Assembly: GCA_023265785.1 (NCBI GenBank)
Contig: JAHFSL010000047.1
Span: 1-10,479, forward strand
Reading direction: 5' to 3'
DNA: 10,479 nucleotides
From: Candidatus Coatesiibacteriota bacterium
GTDB lineage: Bacteria > Oederibacteriota > CAKKQC01
Position 1 is the stretch's first letter, and every line of letters begins with the position of its first letter. The position numbers and the translations under genes were made by a program. Of the stretch, positions 6,773-10,479 are shown piece by piece. A model generated the notes under the pieces. The model saw only the letters and a program-made list of their open reading frames with translations, was not told the origin of the DNA and did not search any database.

Positions 6773-7476
6773 TTCAGGGACTCGATGACGGATTCAAAGA
6801 GGAGGCGCCCGTCGGTGGAGCCCAGGACCTCCTCCGCGGCGCGCTCGGGGTGGGGCATCAATCCGACCACATTGCCGCGAGCGTTCATGACGCCGGCGAT
6901 ATTGTCCGTCGCGCCGTTGGGGTTGGACGCGGGGGTGATGTTCCCGTCCTCATCGCTGTACCGGAACACCACGCCGCCGGACTTTTTGAGGGCCTTGAGG
7001 TCGCGCGCATGGATCGTATACCGGCCCTCGCCGTGGGCGATCGGCATGCGCAGGACCTGGCCGGGGAAGCACCGGCGGGTGAAGACGGTCTCGAGGTTCT
7101 CGACCTTCAGGTGGACAAACTTGCATGCGAATTGGAGCGAGAGGTTCCGGGTCAGGACGCCGGGCAGGAGCCCGGCCTCGCACAGGACCTGAAATCCGTT
7201 GCAGATGCCGATGACCGGCTTGCCGGCCCGGGCGTGGGCGGCCACGGCCTTCATGACGGGGGAGAACCGGGCAATGGCGCCCGTGCGCAGGTAATCGCCG
7301 TGGGCGAACCCGCCGGGCACCACCACGACATCGGCGCCCTTAAGGCTCCGCGCATCGTGCCAGAGCATTCGAACGTCCTGGCCGAGCACGGTGCCGAGGA
7401 CATGCTCGGCGTCGTGGTCGCAGTTGGTGCCGGGGAACACCGGCACGGCAAACCGGAGGCGCTTCATGGCTGGCAT
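6769..7476 (-). CDS. purQ: Phosphoribosylformylglycinamidine synthase, glutaminase subunit PurQ
   Basis: A 235-residue class I glutamine amidotransferase, normal in length. It releases ammonia from glutamine for PurL in the fourth step of de novo purine synthesis (FGAR to FGAM), in the cytosol. Family marks are FPGTNCD at 14-20, VPGGFAHGDYLRTGAIARFS at 53-72, the nucleophile Cys92 in GICNGFQVL, the PurQ segment LPGVLTRNLSLQF at 104-116, and His209 and Glu211 in MPHPER. ATG 7476 (MPAM) has AGG four bases upstream; ATG 7467, three codons later, matches the usual MKxxx start but has no ribosome site, so the exact start is uncertain. It begins five bases after the scpB stop and its own stop overlaps the next gene. 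PurS and PurL are not in this window, although purQ is often found beside them. Confidence 0.97.
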   Translation of the reverse strand: MPAMKRLRFAVPVFPGTNCDHDAEHVLGTVLGQDVRMLWHDARSLKGADVVVVPGGFAHGDYLRTGAIARFSPVMKAVAAHARAGKPVIGICNGFQVLCEAGLLPGVLTRNLSLQFACKFVHLKVENLETVFTRRCFPGQVLRMPIAHGEGRYTIHARDLKALKKSGGVVFRYSDEDGNITPASNPNGATDNIAGVMNARGNVVGLMPHPERAAEEVLGSTDGRLLFESVIESLN

Positions 7477-7481
7477 CTTAC

Positions 7482-8486
7482 CTACTCGCCGTCCTCTTCG
7501 TCATCCTCATCTTCCTCATCGTCGTCCTCGTCGTCATCCTCATCGTCCCCATCTTTGGGTTTCTCGTCCTTGGTGTCTTCCGCTGGCGGGGCGGGCGTGG
7601 GTGCCACCCCGGGGGCGCCGTCCTCGGCCGCCAGGTCGGACGTGTCGGCGGCGGCGGTTTCTTCGGCGGTTTCCTCCGTTGCGGCGGCGGCAGGTTCTGC
7701 GCCGGCCGAGTCGGCCACCGGCGGCATACCCGTGACATCCGTGGCGGGGGCCTCGCCGGGGCTCGTCCCCGCGTACGGCCCGTGCGCGGCGGCACCCTCG
7801 AGGGAGGGCGCTTCTTGCGCGTCCAGGATTGCCTTCATCTCCTCGATCTGGGGCAGGTCGCCCAGGTCGTTCAGCCCCATGTACTGGAGGAACTCACCCG
7901 TGGTGCCATAGAGCAGGGCCGTGGACCCCTCCTTGCGGCCGGTCACCCGGACCAGTTTGCGGTCCAGCAGGGTGGCGAGCACGCCGTCCGCATTGACGCC
8001 CCGGATGGTTTCGATCTCCTGCTTGGTCAGTGGCTGGCGGTAGGCGATCAGTGCGACGGTCTCCAGCGCCGACCGCGAGAGGCGCAGGGTGAGCCGGCCC
8101 TTGAAGAGCTTCCGCACCCAGGGTTCAAAGGCGGGATGGGTCGAGAAGAGGAAGCCACCGCCGACTTCCTTGAGGGTGAAACTGCGTCCCCATTCCTCGT
8201 ATTCGGTGGCCATCTCCGTCAGGGTGGCGCGCACCTCGGCGTCCGGCGCCCCGGAGAGGACCGAGCACAGCTGGGACACCATGACCGGCCGGTCGGCCGC
8301 GAACAGGACCGCCTCGAGCAGGCGCTTCATCTCGGACCGGGAGTACTTCGGGATGAGGACGGCGGGTTTTTTCGGTGCGGCAGCCCGCTTGGCGGCGGCC
8401 GCGGCCTTGGCGGCGGCGGCCTCCTTCTTCGCCTTGGCGAGGGCGCGCTTACCGAGCTTCTTGGGCTTGGGCACGATGACTTTCAT
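7482..8486 (-). CDS. scpB: Segregation and condensation protein B with charged low-complexity tails
   Basis: ScpB dimers bind the kleisin ScpA and act with SMC in chromosome condensation and segregation. The conserved double winged-helix core spans about 50-217 of 334 residues: MKRLLEAVLFAADRPV, ALETVALIAYRQPLTKQEIE (140-159), RGVNADGVLATLLDRKLV, and LLYGTTGEFLQYMGLNDLGDLP (191-212). Two additions make it much longer than the roughly 190 residues usual for ScpB. One is a Lys/Ala-rich N-terminus (1-44), histone H1-like in composition. The other is a C-terminal tail of about 115 residues, first Ala/Pro/Glu-rich and then 19 Asp/Glu in a row (21 acidic of the last 23). ATG 8486 overlaps the scpA stop as ATGA, supporting the long N-terminus. 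Confidence 0.96.
   Translation of the reverse strand: MKVIVPKPKKLGKRALAKAKKEAAAAKAAAAAKRAAAPKKPAVLIPKYSRSEMKRLLEAVLFAADRPVMVSQLCSVLSGAPDAEVRATLTEMATEYEEWGRSFTLKEVGGGFLFSTHPAFEPWVRKLFKGRLTLRLSRSALETVALIAYRQPLTKQEIETIRGVNADGVLATLLDRKLVRVTGRKEGSTALLYGTTGEFLQYMGLNDLGDLPQIEEMKAILDAQEAPSLEGAAAHGPYAGTSPGEAPATDVTGMPPVADSAGAEPAAAATEETAEETAAADTSDLAAEDGAPGVAPTPAPPAEDTKDEKPKDGDDEDDDEDDDEEDEDDEEDGE
7491..7547 (-). repeat. Trinucleotide acidic-codon tract in scpB
   Basis: Nineteen consecutive codons are GAN on the coding strand (NTC on the plus strand), giving an uninterrupted Asp/Glu run. The period-3 pattern resembles a degenerate microsatellite and could vary in length between strains without a frameshift. 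It also creates a poly-Ser reading frame on the opposite strand that is an artefact. Confidence 0.85.
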
Positions 8487-9256
8487 GGTTCGGAGGGCAG
8501 GGTGCGTGCGACGGCCTCGATTTCGCCGAAGGTTTCCTTCTGTTCCAGCCGGATCGCCCTCTGCTTGGTCAGTTCCAGCGCCGCCATGAAGCAGACCACG
8601 GCCTCCAGCAGGGACCGTGACCCGCGCATCAACCGGGAGATGCTGACCCGGATCCGGAACCGGACCACGGCCAGCACCTCGGCGATCTTGTCCTCCAGCC
8701 GGATCTCCTCCTTGGCGACGGCCCGGATCACCGGGAAGGCGAAGTCCTGGAGTTTGCGCATGGACTTCAGGAGTTCGAACACGGACATTTCGATGAACGG
8801 CTCGCGTTCCGCCAGCACATCCAGCCGCCGTTCCATTTCTGTCGTGAGGGGACGCGGGAAGGAGGCGCGCGCGCGGTCCTCCTTGAGCGAGAGTTCATGG
8901 ACGACCTCCCGCAACTTCTGCATGTCCACGAGCCGCTGGAGGAGCGTGCCGGCCTGCTCCTCGAGGGCCTGATCGGGGGACTCCTCATCGGGGGGCAGGA
9001 GGTACTTCGACTTGAGGTACATGAGGGTGGCGGCGATCACCAGGTAGGCCCCGTGGTGGGCCAGGTCCGGGTTCTCGGCCGCCTCGACAGCCGCCGTGAA
9101 CTCGTCGGCGACATCGGCAAGGGCGATCGTGGAAATCTCCAGTTCGTGCTTGCGAATGAGGTAGTACAGGAGGTCGAGGGGGCCCTCGAACACGCCCAGT
9201 TTCACGGTGAAGGGGGCGTTCCGCTCGGCGGGGGATTCGGCCACCGCGGCCGTCAT
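8483..9256 (-). CDS. scpA: Segregation and condensation protein A (kleisin)
   Basis: A 257-residue kleisin of normal length that bridges SMC heads and binds ScpB, acting on chromosomal DNA. The N-terminal signature FTVKLGVFEGPLDLLYYLI (16-34) followed by ISTIALADVADEF is diagnostic. The middle has LVIAATLMYLKSKYLLPP, then a long charged linker. The C-terminal winged-helix region SLLEAVVCFMAALELTKQRA, ending in GEIEA, is the usual SMC-contact segment. The gene overlaps trpS upstream and scpB downstream by ATGA on both sides, so the three proteins are almost certainly co-translated. No smc gene is visible in the window. The first 14 residues are not conserved in the family, but the overlap with the trpS stop supports this ATG. 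Confidence 0.97.
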   Translation of the reverse strand: MTAAVAESPAERNAPFTVKLGVFEGPLDLLYYLIRKHELEISTIALADVADEFTAAVEAAENPDLAHHGAYLVIAATLMYLKSKYLLPPDEESPDQALEEQAGTLLQRLVDMQKLREVVHELSLKEDRARASFPRPLTTEMERRLDVLAEREPFIEMSVFELLKSMRKLQDFAFPVIRAVAKEEIRLEDKIAEVLAVVRFRIRVSISRLMRGSRSLLEAVVCFMAALELTKQRAIRLEQKETFGEIEAVARTLPSEP

Positions 9257-10242
9257 GCCAGCTTCATCGCCGTGCGCACCAGCTTGAGGGTGGCACCGGC
9301 CTCCTCCCGGGCCCGCCGGGCCCCGCGCTCCAGGATGCCCCCAAGTTTTGCGGGGTCCGCCAGCAGGGCCTTCCGCTTCTCATGGACCGGCCCCATGCGG
9401 TCCCAGAGGTGGCCCATCATCTCGCTCTTGCAGGCAACACAGCCGCGCTCACCGGCCCGGCACTCCCGGTCAATCCCGGCTACCGCGGCCTCGTTGAAGG
9501 TTCGGTGGAACGCCATGACCACGCAGTCATCGGGGTGGCCGGGATCGTTCTTCCGGATTTTGACCGGGTCGGTGTACATTTCCTTGACCAGCTTCTCCGC
9601 GGCCGCCCGGTCGCCTCCCAGCTCGATCGCGTTTCCATAGGACTTGCTCATCTTGCGCCGATCTGGCCCGGGGAGGCGCGGGGTCTGGGTGAGGAGGGGC
9701 TTGGGCTCGGGGAACACCTCACCGTACAAGTGGTTGAATCGGCGAACGATCTCCCGGCCCAGTTCGAGGTGGGCCACCTGGTCGTCGCCCACCGGCACCA
9801 CCGTGGCCCGGTAGGCCAGGATATCGGCGGTTTGCAGGACCGGATAGCCCAGGAACCCGTACGAGGACAGGTCCTTGTCGGCCATCTGCTCTTTCTGTTC
9901 CTTATAGGTGGGCACCCGCTCGAGCCACGGCACGGGGGTGACCATGGAGAGCAGGAGGTGCAGTTCTGCGTGCTCGGGCACATCCGACTGCCGGAACATC
10001 ACCACCCGGTCGGGGTCCACCCCGGCGGCGAGCATGCAGGCCGTGTTTTCCAGCACCCATTCCCTGATGTGGGAGGTGTCCTCGAAGTTGGAGGTGAGCG
10101 CGTGCCAGTCCGCGATCATGAAGAAGCATTCGTAGGACTCCTGCAGGCGGGCCCAGTTGGCGATGGCGCCCACGAGGTGGCCCACATGCAGTGGGCCCGT
10201 GGGGCGGATGCCGGACAGGACGCGATTCGCGGGGTTCGCCAC
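9253..10242 (-). CDS. trpS: Tryptophanyl-tRNA synthetase with possible Fe-S cysteine motif
   Basis: A 329-residue class Ic tRNA synthetase, normal length, charging tRNA-Trp. The HIGH-type motif is HVGH at 19-22 after GIRPTGPL, the KMSKS loop is complete at 197-201, and QTADIL (Asp140) and VPVGDDQ belong to the tryptophan/ATP pocket. Four cysteines in the C-terminal tRNA-binding part (240, 261, 268 and 271) have spacing C-x20-C-x6-C-x2-C, close to the C-x22-C-x6-C-x2-C that holds a [4Fe-4S] cluster in Thermotoga maritima TrpRS. I chose GTG 10242 because the family's conserved N-terminus begins a few residues later and no in-frame ATG lies upstream; ATG 10253 is out of frame. No good ribosome site is seen. 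It heads the minus-strand operon and its stop overlaps scpA. Confidence 0.97.
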   Translation of the reverse strand: MANPANRVLSGIRPTGPLHVGHLVGAIANWARLQESYECFFMIADWHALTSNFEDTSHIREWVLENTACMLAAGVDPDRVVMFRQSDVPEHAELHLLLSMVTPVPWLERVPTYKEQKEQMADKDLSSYGFLGYPVLQTADILAYRATVVPVGDDQVAHLELGREIVRRFNHLYGEVFPEPKPLLTQTPRLPGPDRRKMSKSYGNAIELGGDRAAAEKLVKEMYTDPVKIRKNDPGHPDDCVVMAFHRTFNEAAVAGIDRECRAGERGCVACKSEMMGHLWDRMGPVHEKRKALLADPAKLGGILERGARRAREEAGATLKLVRTAMKLA

Positions 10243-10305
10243 TTGGGGGCCATCGTAACACGCCGTTCGACTCCTAAATCTTCTCCGAAATTGAAACCGC
10301 CAATA
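10243..10305. promoter_or_regulatory. Divergent intergenic region, likely promoters for trpS operon and pcm
   Basis: This short region between divergent genes is AT-richer than its surroundings. On the minus strand, TTGGCG (10303-10298) and GATTTA (10280-10275) are 17 bases apart and could be -35/-10 elements for the trpS operon. On the plus strand, TTGAAA at 10291 and TAATAT at 10316 are 19 bases apart; if used, they would start an almost leaderless message near ATG 10330. All matches are weak. Confidence 0.35.
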
Positions 10306-10320
10306 ATGAAACCGCTAATA
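10291..10320 (+). repeat. 15-base imperfect tandem duplication at the pcm start
   Basis: Two adjacent 15-base units (10291-10305 and 10306-10320) agree at 13 of 15 positions and differ at positions 1 and 11. The first begins TTGAAACCG and the second ATGAAACCG. The units are in the same frame as the downstream gene, so the duplication affects which codon can serve as the start. Confidence 0.75.
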
Positions 10321-10479
10321 TCAAAGGGCATGGTTGAACCCAGGGTGGCGGCGGCGATGGCGAGCGTGGCGCGGCGGGAATTCATGCCGCCTGAACTCGC
10401 CGACCTGGCCGACATGGACGATGCATTTCCCATCGGGGCGGGACAAACCATTTCCCAGCCTTCGCTGGTGGCGCGGATG
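10306..10479 (+). CDS. pcm: Protein-L-isoaspartate O-methyltransferase, N-terminal part (3' end outside window)
   Basis: The frame runs to the last base of the window, giving 58 codons. GMVEPRVAAAMASVARREFMPPE matches the family's opening helix ('gi.dprVl.Am..VpRe.Fvp'), and PIGAGQTISQPSLVARM is the very conserved segment just before the SAM-binding core. The enzyme repairs isoaspartyl residues in damaged proteins using S-adenosylmethionine; the SAM-binding motifs lie beyond the edge. Start choice is open. ATG 10306 keeps the LISKGMVEP lead-in that fits homologues, ATG 10330 is in frame eight codons later, and TTG 10291 is also in frame. None has a convincing ribosome site. The gene is divergent from trpS. 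Confidence 0.88.
   Translation, partial: MKPLISKGMVEPRVAAAMASVARREFMPPELADLADMDDAFPIGAGQTISQPSLVARM

Noticed and set aside
6071..7192. A 373-codon plus-strand frame
   Set aside because: It is antisense to the enolase-superfamily gene and purQ, both with intact catalytic motifs, and has no recognisable domain.
6850..7911. A plus-strand frame with a long poly-serine run
   Set aside because: It is the antisense of purQ and scpB; the serine run is the complement of the acidic-codon tract.
10251..10253. ATG just upstream of trpS as its start
   Set aside because: It is out of frame with trpS; the in-frame GTG at 10242 fits the conserved N-terminus.
10116..10451. A 111-codon minus-strand frame upstream of trpS
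   Set aside because: It is antisense to the pcm start, overlaps the trpS N-terminus out of frame, and has no family resemblance.
1..10479. CRISPR arrays, insertion sequences, tRNA or rRNA genes, phage or toxin-antitoxin modules
   Set aside because: No spaced direct repeats, terminal inverted repeats, cloverleaf-like segments or relevant protein motifs were found; genes are housekeeping or metabolic and densely packed.

Overview
The window is a dense, high-GC bacterial chromosome segment with almost no non-coding DNA and no mobile element, tRNA, rRNA or CRISPR signal. The order trpS-scpA-scpB, a cysteine-rich TrpRS and the pair of PPOX-fold proteins next to a GAF/cyclase protein suggest an uncultured, probably soil or subsurface lineage (deltaproteobacterial, NC10/Methylomirabilota or Rokubacteria-like). 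That placement is inference only.

Left half, plus strand (1-5597): six tightly spaced genes, probably one transcription unit. They are the C-terminal part of a sulfide:quinone-reductase-like flavoprotein (cut by the window edge), a Gfo/Idh/MocA oxidoreductase, a Rid-family protein without the archetypal arginine, two different small PPOX-like flavin-binding proteins, and a 694-residue cytosolic protein with GAF, coiled-coil, class III adenylate cyclase and HD-GYP-like domains. The last gene is the most notable. It carries all the residues expected for cAMP synthesis, and its C-terminal HD domain keeps the H...HD...D core but has lost the GYP motif. A flavin-fold protein is encoded just 25 bases upstream.

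Right half, minus strand (10242 down to 5594): a compact operon trpS-scpA-scpB-purQ-enolase-superfamily gene. trpS/scpA and scpA/scpB overlap as ATGA, scpB and purQ are 5 bases apart, and purQ appears to overlap the last gene as CTGA, implying a rare CTG start. The operon mixes translation (TrpRS), chromosome condensation (the ScpAB partners of SMC), purine synthesis (PurQ without visible PurS or PurL) and probable sugar-acid catabolism. The two halves converge on a shared CTAG that holds both stop codons.

Right edge (10243-10479): a short, comparatively AT-rich divergent intergenic region, then the start of a plus-strand protein-L-isoaspartate O-methyltransferase gene that runs off the window. 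A 15-base imperfect tandem duplication lies across its probable start codon.
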